From positions 62,001 to 126,000 of the forward strand of contig NZ_FOUX01000009.1 of NCBI RefSeq assembly GCF_900114995.1: a stretch of DNA of 64,000 bases, in the 5' to 3' direction. Under the pieces are notes generated by a model. It searched no databases, was not told where the DNA came from, and saw only the letters and a list, made by a program, of their open reading frames with translations. Source of the stretch: Chitinophaga sp. YR627. GTDB taxonomy: Bacteria > Bacteroidota > Bacteroidia > Chitinophagales > Chitinophagaceae. Numbering within the stretch: position 1 is the first letter of the stretch; each line of letters starts with the position of its first letter. The position numbers and the translations under genes were made by a program. Below, in pieces: positions 25,898-35,545 of the stretch.

Positions 25898-27280
25898 TTA
25901 CACAATTCTCATTTTTTGTGCATCCCAGTGTACCACTTTCTTACTGAAATAGCTTTCATTGGTAACCAGTGCAGGCCCTGCTGCACGTAAGCCAAAGGTC
26001 GCATCTTCCACTACCGCTTTGCCCGTCCGCATAGACTCAAAAAAGTTGATAAAATGGTCTTTACGGGAATCATAGCCCTGCGGAGCCGCATAGGCATTTT
26101 CAGAGCGCTGGGCAGGTTTACGCAGGTCAGCCGGGTATTTCTCGTTGTATTGTTTCACGTAAGCGTCCTGGGTGCTCTTTGTAAAGGTATTCCAGGTATC
26201 CCATCCACCATAGCCAGGCGCCTGGGACAGCTTATGTTTTTTGATCTTAAAATCATCCCAGCCCAGTTCCAGTACGCCCTCTGTACCGATAAATCGGGTG
26301 AATTCTCCTCCCCCGCCGCCATCGGCAAAGTTTACACGTAATGTCATCTGGAAAGCCGGGTGTGTTTTTGTCTCCGGATAATCGAAGATCGCCACTACTA
26401 CATCCGGTACGTCACGTCCGTCCTTCCACTGTACCAGGTTACCACTGGCATAGATACGCTCAGGGCCCAGAGAACCGGTAATGAAATGCAGACCGGAAAT
26501 AAGGTGTACAAACAGATCGCCCGGAATCCCGGTGCCATACGCTTTATAATTGCGCCAGCGGAAAAAGCGTACAGGATCGAAGGGTATTTTGGCGGTATCT
26601 TTCAGGAAGGTGTCAAAATCTATGTTAGCGGGCGTGGCATCCGGTGGGATGGAGTACTGCCAGGCGCCTAATGCGTCATGACGGTCCATTCGGGCTTCCA
26701 CAACGTTCAGCTGACCTATTTCTCCGGCCTCATAGCGCTTCTTTGCTTCCAGGAGGGCTATACTGCTCACCCGCTGGCTACCTACCTGAAAAACGGCCTT
26801 TGTGCGCTGTTGTGTGGCAATCACCTTATGCCCTTCTTCGATTTGCTGGACCATCGGCTTTTCGCAGTACACGGCTTTTCCTTTTTCCATGGCATCGATG
26901 GAGATCGTATCATGCCAGTGGTCAGGTGTGGCGACGATCACAGCGTCGATATCTTTCCTGTTGAGCAGTTCACGGTAGTCACGGGTCGTGAAAATATCTT
27001 TCCCATAAACTTCCTTCACCTTATCAAGATGCCCGGTATAGAGGTCGGCGGCAGCTACAAATTCGACACCGGGTACTTTGAGGGCGGTTTCCACGTCCCC
27101 GAAGCCCATAATGCCCATACCAATGCATCCGATGCGGATCTTGTCGTTGGCGGAGATGCGGGTGCCGGGTTTCAGCAGATGTACCTGCTCTTTCCCGAAA
27201 GCGGCCAATGAACCGGCGCCCAGCAAGGCGGCTGTACCTCCGAGGTCACGGAGGAATTTTCTCCTGGAGTTGTCTGTCAT
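25898..27280 (-). CDS. Gfo/Idh/MocA-family oxidoreductase with Tat signal
   Basis: NAD(P)-dependent sugar or glycoside oxidoreductase (460 residues). A twin-arginine signal (SRRKFLRDLGG followed by an Ala/Leu stretch) exports it folded with its cofactor. The Rossmann motif IRIGCIGMGIMGFG and the catalytic-region EKPM (in VYCEKPMVQQI) are present. The Tat form in Bacteroidota includes exported glycoside-processing enzymes such as GH109, but the residues here do not let me name a substrate. Transcribed just ahead of the S9 peptidase. Confidence 0.82.
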   Translation of the reverse strand: MTDNSRRKFLRDLGGTAALLGAGSLAAFGKEQVHLLKPGTRISANDKIRIGCIGMGIMGFGDVETALKVPGVEFVAAADLYTGHLDKVKEVYGKDIFTTRDYRELLNRKDIDAVIVATPDHWHDTISIDAMEKGKAVYCEKPMVQQIEEGHKVIATQQRTKAVFQVGSQRVSSIALLEAKKRYEAGEIGQLNVVEARMDRHDALGAWQYSIPPDATPANIDFDTFLKDTAKIPFDPVRFFRWRNYKAYGTGIPGDLFVHLISGLHFITGSLGPERIYASGNLVQWKDGRDVPDVVVAIFDYPETKTHPAFQMTLRVNFADGGGGGEFTRFIGTEGVLELGWDDFKIKKHKLSQAPGYGGWDTWNTFTKSTQDAYVKQYNEKYPADLRKPAQRSENAYAAPQGYDSRKDHFINFFESMRTGKAVVEDATFGLRAAGPALVTNESYFSKKVVHWDAQKMRIV

Positions 27281-27324
27281 AACGTAAAATTTGAGTGCTG
27301 AAGGGTTTTAACATAAACAATATA

Positions 27325-27359
27325 CAAAAAAAATCCCCCTCGTTAAGAACGAAGGGGAT
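27325..27359 (-). terminator. sdhCAB terminator
   Basis: ATCCCCTTCGTT and AACGAGGGGGAT pair on the minus strand and are followed by a run of seven T, closing the operon. Confidence 0.85.
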
Positions 27360-27391
27360 CATGGTATTCACCAATACAATCTTGACAACTA

Positions 27392-28156
27392 CTATTTTTC
27401 GTATGTGAGACCAGCGGCAATGTACTCGCGGTTCAGACGTGCAATATTTGTCAGGGAAATTTCTTTTGGACATTCTGCCTCACAAGCGCCGGTGTTGGTA
27501 CAGCTACCAAAACCTTCCTTATCCATCTGAGCGATCATATTCAGCGCTCTTGATTTCTTTTCAGGCTGACCCTGCGGCAGCAATGCCAGCTGTGATACTT
27601 TCGCAGAAACGAACAGCATCGCAGAAGAGTTTTTACAAGCTGCAACGCAGGCGCCACAACCGATACAGGCTGCTGCTGCAAATGCTGCGTCAGCGTCATC
27701 TTTCGGAACCAGAATGTTATTAGCATCCTGTGCGTTACCTGTATTTACAGACACATAACCACCAGCTTCGATGATACGGTCAAAAGCACCTCTGTCAACC
27801 GTCAGGTCTTTCACTACAGGGAAAGAACCGGATCTCCATGGCTCAACAGTGATGGTATCGCCATCTTTGAACGCACGCATATGCAGCTGACAGGTAGTAG
27901 TACCAGCCCATGGACCGTGTGCACGGCCATTAATGTGCATGGAACAAGCTCCGCAGATACCTTCACGACAGTCGTGGTCAAATGCAACAGGCTCTTTGCC
28001 TTCATTGATCAGACGCTCATTCAGCACGTCAAACATTTCGAGGAATGACATTTCGGAAGAAACACCAGGTACCTGGTAGCTTTCAAATTGTCCCTGCGCG
28101 TTTGTATTTTTCTGTCTCCACACTTTAAGTGTGAGATTCATGTTATAATGTTCCAT
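27392..28156 (-). CDS. sdhB: Succinate dehydrogenase/fumarate reductase iron-sulfur subunit
   Basis: Electron-transfer subunit with three clusters: [2Fe-2S] cysteines in CREGICGACSMHING with a later C, [4Fe-4S] in CIGCGACVAAC and [3Fe-4S] in CTNTGACEAECP. It carries electrons between SdhA flavin and SdhC quinone site at the inner membrane. 254 residues. A second ATG at 28139-28141 (MNLTLKVWRQ) is an equally possible start. It is last in the sdhC-sdhA-sdhB operon. Confidence 0.94.
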   Translation of the reverse strand: MEHYNMNLTLKVWRQKNTNAQGQFESYQVPGVSSEMSFLEMFDVLNERLINEGKEPVAFDHDCREGICGACSMHINGRAHGPWAGTTTCQLHMRAFKDGDTITVEPWRSGSFPVVKDLTVDRGAFDRIIEAGGYVSVNTGNAQDANNILVPKDDADAAFAAAACIGCGACVAACKNSSAMLFVSAKVSQLALLPQGQPEKKSRALNMIAQMDKEGFGSCTNTGACEAECPKEISLTNIARLNREYIAAGLTYEK

Positions 28157-28184
28157 ATCTATTGGACTATTACTGTTGTGAATA

Positions 28185-30158
28185 TTATTTATAGCTACGT
28201 TGAGTCGGTTTACATTCTACAAACTCAAGTGGCTCTTTATGCAGCTCAAACTGGCTAGGTCCTTTGTATTCCCATGCAGCTACGTAAGAGAAGTTGTCGT
28301 CATCACGTTTTGCTTCACCATCTTCTGTCTGAGATTCTTCACGGAAGTGACCTCCGCAGGATTCGCGACGGTTTAATGCATCAACGCACATCAGTTCTCC
28401 CAGTTCCAGGAAGTCAGCCACACGGCCTGCTTTCTCCAGTTCAGGGTTAAACTCATTAGCATCACCAGGGATACGTACATCTTTCCAGAACTCTGCACGC
28501 AACTGCTGAATTTCAACGATTGCTTCTTTCAGGCCCTGTTCGTTACGCGCCATACCGCATTTATCCCACATGATCTTACCCAGTTTCTTGTGGAAGTGGT
28601 CTACGGATTTGGTACCCTTGATATTCATCAGCTGATTGATCGTATCCTGTACATTCTTCTCTGCTTCAGCAAAGGCAGGATGGTCAGTCGGGATAGCTTT
28701 CGTTCTGATATCATCTGCCAGGTAGTTACCCAGTGTGTAAGGAATAACGAAGTAACCATCGGCCAGACCCTGCATCAGTGCGGAAGCACCCAGACGGTTA
28801 GCACCGTGGTCGGAGAAGTTAGCTTCACCCAGTGCGTACAGACCAGTGATGGAAGTCATCAGTTCATAATCCACCCAAAGGCCACCCATGGTGTAGTGTA
28901 CCGCAGGATAGATACGCATTGGCAATTCGTATGGGTTCTCACCGGTGATCTTCGCGTACATATCGAAGAGGTTACCGTATTTCTCAGCAACTACTTCTTT
29001 ACCCAGCTTAGTTATTTCAGCGGCAGAAGCATTGTGCATCTGACGTTTATTCGCTTCAATTTTACCGTAACGCTCGATCGCAGCAGCGTAGTCGAGGTAT
29101 ACCGCCTGTTTGGAGCTACCTACACCATAACCGGCATCACATCTTTCTTTCGCAGCACGGGAAGCCACGTCACGTGGTACCAGGTTACCGAAAGCAGGAT
29201 ATCTTCTTTCCAGGTAGTAGTCTCTTTCCTCTTCAGGAATATCGGCAGGTTTACGGTTGTCGTTCTGTTTTTTAGGCACCCATATACGACCATCGTTACG
29301 CAGTGACTCGGACATCAGGGTCAGTTTGGACTGATGATCTCCGGAAACAGGGATACAGGTCGGGTGGATCTGTGTGTAACAAGGGTTACCGAAGAAAGCA
29401 CCTTTACGGGTAGCTTTCCAGGCAGCAGTTACGTTAGATCCCATTGCGTTTGTGGACAGGTAGAACACGTTACCATAACCACCTGTACACAGCAGTACAG
29501 CGTGACCGAAGTGACGTTCCAGTTTACCGGTGATCAGATCACGGGCAATGATACCACGTGCCTTACCATCGATCGTTACCACTTCCAGCATTTCGTGACG
29601 GTTGTACATGGTCACGTTACCTAAAGCTACCTGGCGCTCCAGCGCGGAGTATGCGCCTAACAGCAGCTGCTGACCGGTCTGACCGGCAGCATAGAAGGTA
29701 CGCTGTACCTGGGTACCACCGAAAGAGCGGTTGCTCAGTAATCCACCATATTCGCGGGCGAAAGGAACACCTTGTGCCACGCACTGGTCGATGATATTGC
29801 CACTCACTTCTGCCAGACGATGCACGTTCGCTTCGCGGGCACGGTAGTCGCCACCTTTTACAGTATCATAAAACAGACGGAACACGGAGTCACCGTCGTT
29901 CTGGTAATTCTTTGCAGCGTTGATACCACCCTGCGCAGCAATACTGTGCGCACGGCGTGGGCTATCCTGAAAACAGAAAGCTTTCACTTTATAGCCTAAC
30001 TCTCCCAGAGACGCAGCGGCAGAAGCCCCTGCCAGACCGGTACCCACTATGATCACTTCCATGTTGCGCTTGTTAGCCGGGTTTACCAGCTTACAATGCC
30101 CCTTATAATCTTCCCATTTCTTGTCTAATGAACCGGCAGGAATTTTTGAGTCCAACAT
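28185..30158 (-). CDS. sdhA: Succinate dehydrogenase/fumarate reductase flavoprotein subunit
   Basis: Catalytic FAD subunit (657 residues). Motifs: dinucleotide-binding GTGLAGASAAASLGELG, HSIAAQGGINA carrying the His that covalently binds FAD, and substrate-binding PTCIPVSGDHQSKL and MGGLWVDYEL regions. Length matches the larger Bacteroidota/epsilonproteobacterial type-B enzymes. The gene is 11 bases after sdhC and 28 before sdhB. Whether it runs as dehydrogenase or fumarate reductase in the cell cannot be read from sequence. Confidence 0.96.
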   Translation of the reverse strand: MLDSKIPAGSLDKKWEDYKGHCKLVNPANKRNMEVIIVGTGLAGASAAASLGELGYKVKAFCFQDSPRRAHSIAAQGGINAAKNYQNDGDSVFRLFYDTVKGGDYRAREANVHRLAEVSGNIIDQCVAQGVPFAREYGGLLSNRSFGGTQVQRTFYAAGQTGQQLLLGAYSALERQVALGNVTMYNRHEMLEVVTIDGKARGIIARDLITGKLERHFGHAVLLCTGGYGNVFYLSTNAMGSNVTAAWKATRKGAFFGNPCYTQIHPTCIPVSGDHQSKLTLMSESLRNDGRIWVPKKQNDNRKPADIPEEERDYYLERRYPAFGNLVPRDVASRAAKERCDAGYGVGSSKQAVYLDYAAAIERYGKIEANKRQMHNASAAEITKLGKEVVAEKYGNLFDMYAKITGENPYELPMRIYPAVHYTMGGLWVDYELMTSITGLYALGEANFSDHGANRLGASALMQGLADGYFVIPYTLGNYLADDIRTKAIPTDHPAFAEAEKNVQDTINQLMNIKGTKSVDHFHKKLGKIMWDKCGMARNEQGLKEAIVEIQQLRAEFWKDVRIPGDANEFNPELEKAGRVADFLELGELMCVDALNRRESCGGHFREESQTEDGEAKRDDDNFSYVAAWEYKGPSQFELHKEPLEFVECKPTQRSYK

Positions 30159-30169
30159 ATATCCTTACT

Positions 30170-30856
30170 TTACTGAATTGATTTGAAATAGATAACTACG
30201 GGAATAATGGCGAAGCCAAGAGGAATAAGGATCCCGAATATCCAAACACCTACGAAATTGATCAGTCCATTGTATTTAACATGGTTCAGACCAAACGTCT
30301 GGAACGCGGATTTGAAACCATGTACCAGGTGGAAAGAAAGTCCGATCATACCGATCACATAAATGATCACGATCCAGAGTTCTCTGAAAGCAACCTGTAC
30401 GGCGAGGTACATGTTTTTCAGCTCTTCACCGCCATAGCTAACCGGCTCCAGCTCTCCATAGTGCATTCTGTACCAGAAATCTTTCAGGTGAATGATGATG
30501 AAGATCAGCAGGATGCTACCCATGATAGCCATCTGACGGCTGAACCAGGAAGATGTCTGGTTGCCCGGATTGACAGCATATTTAACGGGACGTGCTGCTC
30601 TGTTACGGAAAGTCAGTTGAAGCGCAAGAATAGCGTGGACAAGAATAACAATTTTCAAACCCCAGGCGATGAACTGGATCAGGGCGTTGTGGCTCATGAA
30701 AGCGGCATAGACGTTAAATGCTTCGCCCCCATCGTTTTTGAGTAATGCCAGATTACCAGCCAGGTGCACGATTACAAAACTACACAGGAACAGGCCGGTA
30801 GCACCCACTAATAATTTTTTACCGATAGAGGTATTAAAGAACTGTGACCACTTCAT
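30170..30856 (-). CDS. sdhC: Succinate dehydrogenase/fumarate reductase cytochrome b subunit
   Basis: Type-B membrane anchor: a single 228-residue polypeptide with five membrane helices that binds two hemes and the quinone, so no sdhD is expected and none is found. Histidines in helix positions such as FVIVHLAGN, HAILALQLTF, IIIHLKDFWY and FHLVHGFKSAF are the heme-ligand candidates. First gene of the operon, with its own promoter at 30913-30942. Confidence 0.9.
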   Translation of the reverse strand: MKWSQFFNTSIGKKLLVGATGLFLCSFVIVHLAGNLALLKNDGGEAFNVYAAFMSHNALIQFIAWGLKIVILVHAILALQLTFRNRAARPVKYAVNPGNQTSSWFSRQMAIMGSILLIFIIIHLKDFWYRMHYGELEPVSYGGEELKNMYLAVQVAFRELWIVIIYVIGMIGLSFHLVHGFKSAFQTFGLNHVKYNGLINFVGVWIFGILIPLGFAIIPVVIYFKSIQ

Positions 30857-30912
30857 AAGTTAAATTCTAAGCTTCCTTAAAGATGATATGATAATAATTC
30901 GAATATATCGCG

Positions 30913-30942
30913 CAAATTTAGCGCAGGAAAAATTAAAACCAA
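30913..30942 (-). promoter_or_regulatory. Bacteroidota-type promoter of sdhCAB
   Basis: On the minus strand TTG (30940-30942), 19-base spacer, TAAATTTG (30913-30920); 57 bases before sdhC. Confidence 0.7.
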
Positions 30943-31109
30943 ATGATATTTCTCAGTTTTTGGTTTCCAATTGAGGGCCAGCTGATTGTTTCTGCCGGCA
31001 TCAGCTTATGCAGCTGCTGACAATCCACCAGCGCTAACCTGACAGTTAGCACCCATTCGTTTCTCATACATGGAAATTAAACAAAGAAGGCTACCCTTTG
31101 TTCGGGCGC

Positions 31110-31673
31110 CTATTCAAGCCGACGCATCATTGTATTGTCGACAAGGGTATAAAGATGTTGTGGCTGGTAAGTACGCCATTTTTCGACTTCCAGCAGGTGA
31201 ACGTAATTATCCAGGTGTGCTTTCACAAACTCCTGTTTCGTCTGCTCCGGCATATTAAGGGATACGATCCATCCACCATCGTCACGGATATCATCCCACC
31301 ACTCCTCATAATAACAGTCGTCTGAAGAGTGGAAGTTCATCACATTCTCCGTGATCAGTATAAATTTGTTGATTTTGCTTGCTATCATCACGTCTATCAC
31401 ATCACGTTTGAGGGTCATGATGTCATTTTCGATCGCGTCATTCCATTCTCCCAGCACCTCAATAATGGCATAGTTGAACTGATAGTCTGCAAACAGCACC
31501 TTTATGTACAGGGTCCGTGAACCAAACTCATCCCACTGGGGATGTACATAATAATTATATACAGTATTGCTATAAGTGAACTCACTGTACTCCCTTCCGT
31601 AAAAAGGAGATAACTCATCTTCCTCTGCTGTATACAGGTGCCGCCAGTTATAAAAAGGTTCTATATCGTGCAT
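31110..31673 (-). CDS. Protein of unknown function
   Basis: 187 residues, rich in aromatic and acidic residues (many Tyr, Trp, Asp, Glu), no signal peptide or membrane helix. The middle segment (NYAIIEVLGEWNDAIENDIM to NKFILITENVMNF) alternates strands and helices as in a small alpha/beta domain. I recognise no family. It lies 88 bases upstream of murQ on the opposite side of an AT-rich gap, with no evident terminator, on the same strand. Confidence 0.6.
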   Translation of the reverse strand: MHDIEPFYNWRHLYTAEEDELSPFYGREYSEFTYSNTVYNYYVHPQWDEFGSRTLYIKVLFADYQFNYAIIEVLGEWNDAIENDIMTLKRDVIDVMIASKINKFILITENVMNFHSSDDCYYEEWWDDIRDDGGWIVSLNMPEQTKQEFVKAHLDNYVHLLEVEKWRTYQPQHLYTLVDNTMMRRLE

Positions 31674-31761
31674 GTCACTCTAACTCTAAAATGTTCGTTT
31701 CTACAAATTTCGGCGGAAAATTTAAAAAATAGAAACGCTTCATTTCTGGAAAAATTCGTAA

Positions 31762-32574
31762 CTATATATAGTCTTCGATCGCCTTTCTGACACTGCCGGC
31801 CTTCAGCAACAGGGCTTTTGCCTTTTCATAGTCAGTCAGCGATAATTTCTCCATCAGCATCTTCACGCCTCTATCTACCAGCTTATCATTGCTCAGCTGC
31901 ATATTCACCATCTTGTTATCTTCTACCCTGCCCAGCTGGATCATCACCGCCGTAGAGATCATATTCAGTACCAGCTTCTGTGCGGTACCACTTTTCATAC
32001 GGGTACTACCGGTAATAAACTCCGGTCCTACCACAACCTCTACCGGATAATCCGCGGCAGCTGACAAAGGCGCCTCCGGGTTACAGCAGATGCTACCGGT
32101 GATCACGCCATTCTCCCGGCACTTATTCAGCGCACCGATCACATAAGGGGTCGTACCACTGGCAGCGATGCCCACTACTACGTCTTTGGAGGTGATATCA
32201 TGTGCCTGCAGGTCTTTCCAGCCCTGCTCCCTGTCATCCTCTGCAAACTCCACCGCCCGGCGGATAGCGGTATCTCCTCCGGCGATCAGTCCGACCACCA
32301 GCCCATGAGGTACGCCAAAAGTAGGAGGACACTCGGACGCATCCACAATGCCTAAACGTCCGCTGGTACCTGCACCGAGGTAAAACAGACGTCCGCCGGC
32401 CAGCATTTTATCCGCAATGACGGTCACCAGCTTTTCTATCTGGGGCTGCGCCTTTGCGATAGCCTGGGGTACAGTATTATCTTCCTGATTAATGTTGCTG
32501 AGGATCTCCTGCACACTCATTTTCTCCAGGTGACGGTAGTTCGACGTCTGCTCTGTTATTCTCTGAAAAGACAT
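31762..32574 (-). CDS. murQ: N-acetylmuramic acid 6-phosphate etherase
   Basis: Cleaves the lactyl ether of MurNAc-6-phosphate to give GlcNAc-6-phosphate and D-lactate in peptidoglycan recycling. SIS-fold motifs: LGAGTSGRLGIVDASECPP, IAGGDTAIRRAVE and TGSTRMKSGTAQKL, with the family's catalytic Glu in ASECPP. 270 residues, slightly shorter than E. coli MurQ. It follows the sugar kinase by 15 bases, forming a two-gene recycling unit. Confidence 0.95.
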   Translation of the reverse strand: MSFQRITEQTSNYRHLEKMSVQEILSNINQEDNTVPQAIAKAQPQIEKLVTVIADKMLAGGRLFYLGAGTSGRLGIVDASECPPTFGVPHGLVVGLIAGGDTAIRRAVEFAEDDREQGWKDLQAHDITSKDVVVGIAASGTTPYVIGALNKCRENGVITGSICCNPEAPLSAAADYPVEVVVGPEFITGSTRMKSGTAQKLVLNMISTAVMIQLGRVEDNKMVNMQLSNDKLVDRGVKMLMEKLSLTDYEKAKALLLKAGSVRKAIEDYI

Positions 32575-32589
32575 TGGTAGTTAATTTGA

Positions 32590-33432
32590 TTATTGATGAT
32601 ATGCCATCAGTCCGTCCATAGGACTGCGCAATATCCGGCCCATCTGCAACTCATACAGTTCACACAGTTCATTCAGGATGTCCTGGAAATGCCAGGCAAT
32701 ACTTCCGGTAAAGTGCAGGGGGTGTGTCCAGCTTTCGGTGTACTTGTAAATATGGCTAAAGAAGAATTCGTTTAAACTGTCTTCCAGGATGTTCTCTACA
32801 ATGAAATGGCCCCTGTTCTCGCCCAGGAACTGCGCAAAACTGGCCAGGTAACGGTTTGGCAGCGGTCTGCGATATACGTTTTCCAGTATTTCCTCATGGT
32901 TGGTATTATACTGGGCGTCGAAACGCGCCTTCAGTTCTTCGTCAAAGGAGTTATAGAGGTAGTACTGCAGGAGCTTTTTACCCAGGTACGCGCCACTTCC
33001 CTCATCTCCCAGTACATAACCCAGTCCGGGATTATTCTTTTGAATAGTTTTCCCATCAAAATAGCAGGAATTAGACCCTGTACCCAGTATACTGGCAATA
33101 CCCGGCTCCTTTCCACACAAACCTCTGGCAGCCCCCATCAGATCATGGTTCACTTCTATGGCCGCAACAGGCCATACCGCTTTCAGTGCAGATTCCACGA
33201 TCTCGACACTCTTACGCTGCAGACAACCCGTTCCATAATAATGGACCTCGTCTATCTGCACATCGGGGGGCAACTGTGGCAGTAACTCTTTCTCCAGCAA
33301 CTCTTTGATCTGTGCTGCATTCAGAAAATACGGGCTGATACCGGTTGTCCTGTAACGGCCGGTCTCTCTGGCCCCCAGCAGGCACCATTCTGCCTTGGTA
33401 GATCCACTATCTGCAATTAGCTGTACTTTCAT
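32590..33432 (-). CDS. BadF/BadG-type N-acetylglucosamine kinase
   Basis: ASKHA-fold kinase (280 residues) with phosphate-1 motif LIADSGSTKAEW and phosphate-2 ILGTGSNSCYFDG and adenosine-side VLGDEGSGAYLG. Similar Bacteroidota proteins are annotated as GlcNAc kinases. Placement immediately ahead of murQ suggests it supplies MurNAc-6-phosphate or GlcNAc-6-phosphate in cell-wall recycling; a MurNAc kinase role is equally plausible, since MurQ needs a phosphorylated muramic acid. Specificity is inference. Confidence 0.85.
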   Translation of the reverse strand: MKVQLIADSGSTKAEWCLLGARETGRYRTTGISPYFLNAAQIKELLEKELLPQLPPDVQIDEVHYYGTGCLQRKSVEIVESALKAVWPVAAIEVNHDLMGAARGLCGKEPGIASILGTGSNSCYFDGKTIQKNNPGLGYVLGDEGSGAYLGKKLLQYYLYNSFDEELKARFDAQYNTNHEEILENVYRRPLPNRYLASFAQFLGENRGHFIVENILEDSLNEFFFSHIYKYTESWTHPLHFTGSIAWHFQDILNELCELYELQMGRILRSPMDGLMAYHQ

Positions 33433-33442
33433 GACACTTCCG

Positions 33443-33473
33443 TTGAAGGTTGAGCTTTAATATACTATTTTTG
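33443..33473 (+). promoter_or_regulatory. Bacteroidota-type promoter of the S41 protease
   Basis: TTG (33443-33445), 20-base spacer, TATTTTTG (33466-33473), 64 bases ahead of the start codon. Confidence 0.7.
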
Positions 33474-33537
33474 CCACAAGTTAAATAAATAGCGACAAGA
33501 TACAAGCTTAGCTTTTCGCTGTTTTCAATACATGATT

Positions 33538-35139
33538 ATGTCGAACAGGAAACTGAATGTTTTTTTACCTCTCTTATTTGCAATAGTACTGGCACTGGGA
33601 ATGTATCTGGGGCACAAAATGCCAGGTGCTAATACAGGGGCGCAGACCCTATTATTCACCCGACCAAGCCGGGCTCCGCTCCAGGAAGTCATGGATCTGC
33701 TGAAAATAAAATACGTAGATACCTTAAAGGTAGACGACCTCCAGGAGGAAGCCATCCAGGGACTGCTCAGCCACCTGGACCCGCACTCCATCTACATACC
33801 ACCCTCCAATCTGCAAACTGTGAATGAAGACCTGGAAGGCCATTTCTCCGGTATCGGTGTGGAATTCAATATCATCGCAGACACGGTGAACGTCGTATCT
33901 GTCGTTTCCGGCGGTCCGTCAGAAACAGCAGGCGTACAAACCGGCGACAAGATCATTAAGGTGAACGATTCCCTGGTTGCGGGCAACAACATTTCCGGCG
34001 ACAAGATCAGGAAACTGTTACGTGGTCCGAAAAACTCAAAAGTGATCGTTACTATGTTACGCCAGCAGAAAATAACACCTATTCAGATCATCCGCGGCGA
34101 TATCCCGTTATATAGCATCGATGCTTCTTATATGGTCTCACCGGAAATCGGCTACATCAAGATCAATAAGTTCGCCGGTACCACCTACCAGGAGTTCATG
34201 GATGCCATGCGCAAGCTGACCAAGGCAGGTATGACCAAACTGGTGATCGACCTGCGTCAGAATCCGGGCGGTTACCTGGATGCGGCCACCCGTATCGCAG
34301 ACGAACTGCTGGACGATAACAAACTGATCGTATATACAAAAGGGAAGAGTTATCCCCGTTCAGACTACCGTTGTGAAAAACCCGGTCTGTTTGAAAAAGG
34401 CGGATTGACCATCCTGACAGACGAAGGTTCTGCCAGTGCCAGTGAGATCCTCGCAGGTGCTATACAGGAATGGGACCGTGGTACTATTATCGGTCGCCGT
34501 ACCTTTGGTAAAGGCCTCGTACAGGAACAGTTTGACCTGAGCAACGGAGGTGCATTACGCCTGACCGTAGCACGCTACTACCTCAACTCTGGCAGAAGCA
34601 TCCAGAAATCTTACGCAGATGGCCGAGAAGCCTATGACGATGATATCATGAACCGCTTCAACCACGGTGAATTTGTCAGCAGCGACAGCATCCACCAGCT
34701 GGATACTATTCAGTTCAAAACTGCCAGTGGCCGTGTTGTATACGGCGGAGGCGGTATCACTCCGGATGTCTTCATTCCGTTTGACACCAGCCGCTTCTCC
34801 AATGTGCTGACCAGCATGTATTCCCGCAGTACATTCAGCAATTTCACCTACCAGTATTTCAACAGCCATAAAGACGAGTTCAAACGCTACAAAGATGCTA
34901 CTGACTTCAGTAACCAGTTCCAGGTATCCAATGAACTGTACAATGCCTATAAAGCATTCGCTGTAAAGGATAGTATCCGTGGTGTCGAATCTATCAAACC
35001 GCACGATGAAAATGAGATCAGAACACGTCTGAAAGCATTACTGGCCAGACAGATGTGGAGTTATGCAGGTTTCTATGAGTCGCTGAATAAGGATGATGAG
35101 ATGATGAAAAAAGCGATACAGGTACTTAATAAGAAATAA
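33538..35139 (+). CDS. C-terminal processing peptidase (S41)
   Basis: Exported serine protease of the CtpA/Prc type, 533 residues from ATG 33538 (MSNRKLNVFL) with an N-terminal membrane anchor LLFAIVLALGMYLG. A PDZ domain (about residues 85-175, GIGVEFNIIADTVNVVSV) precedes the protease domain: nucleophile Ser in EGSASASEIL and general base Lys in RRTFGKGLVQEQ. It trims envelope proteins from their C-termini. Monocistronic, with a strong terminator. Confidence 0.92.
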   Translation: MSNRKLNVFLPLLFAIVLALGMYLGHKMPGANTGAQTLLFTRPSRAPLQEVMDLLKIKYVDTLKVDDLQEEAIQGLLSHLDPHSIYIPPSNLQTVNEDLEGHFSGIGVEFNIIADTVNVVSVVSGGPSETAGVQTGDKIIKVNDSLVAGNNISGDKIRKLLRGPKNSKVIVTMLRQQKITPIQIIRGDIPLYSIDASYMVSPEIGYIKINKFAGTTYQEFMDAMRKLTKAGMTKLVIDLRQNPGGYLDAATRIADELLDDNKLIVYTKGKSYPRSDYRCEKPGLFEKGGLTILTDEGSASASEILAGAIQEWDRGTIIGRRTFGKGLVQEQFDLSNGGALRLTVARYYLNSGRSIQKSYADGREAYDDDIMNRFNHGEFVSSDSIHQLDTIQFKTASGRVVYGGGGITPDVFIPFDTSRFSNVLTSMYSRSTFSNFTYQYFNSHKDEFKRYKDATDFSNQFQVSNELYNAYKAFAVKDSIRGVESIKPHDENEIRTRLKALLARQMWSYAGFYESLNKDDEMMKKAIQVLNKK

Positions 35140-35204
35140 ACATTAAAAGTTGTAAACTGATCGCTGCCGCGCAGGATCGGTGCTTACAACTTCTTAAGTC
35201 ACAT

Positions 35205-35249
35205 AAAAGAAACAGGGCGTATGCTAATAGCGTACGCCCTGTTTCTTTT
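35205..35249 (+). terminator. Terminator of the S41 protease gene
   Basis: AAAAGAAACAGGGCGTA (35205-35221) pairs perfectly with TACGCCCTGTTTCTTTT (35233-35249). Confidence 0.8.
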
Positions 35250-35491
35250 ATGATAATCATTTATTATTCAATATATTATAACCGTAGTTTCCAGTAGTAT
35301 TTCAATCTCCGGGTAAGCACTTATTTCCAATTCTGCTCCATGGCTGTTTTTAATCAGGAAAGGCTTACATCCCTCTCTTCCCTCCCCAACTCATCTCTTA
35401 TAAATTTACCCGATCTGGCGCCCGTCGATCTTCAACACATTACAACCCCTCATTACAATCCCGACCGCCTGTCCCCTACCTGTCCAAAAAG
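35250..35491. other. Intergenic region without a visible gene
   Basis: About 240 bases between two converging terminators. Pyrimidine-rich in 35360-35480. I see no conserved ORF, repeat or RNA structure. Confidence 0.4.
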
Positions 35492-35520
35492 AAAAACCGC
35501 CTCGTTTGCACGAGACGGCC
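35492..35520 (-). terminator. Terminator of the small lipoprotein gene
   Basis: On the minus strand GGCCGTCTCGTG-CA-AACGAGGCGGT forms a hairpin followed by a T-rich run. Confidence 0.75.
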
Positions 35521-35545
35521 AATAAATTAATTCTACAAAACAGGA

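Noticed and set aside
28590..29306. Long ORF on the plus strand opposite sdhA
   Set aside because: It is the antisense of a certain sdhA gene, has no family features and arises from codon bias.
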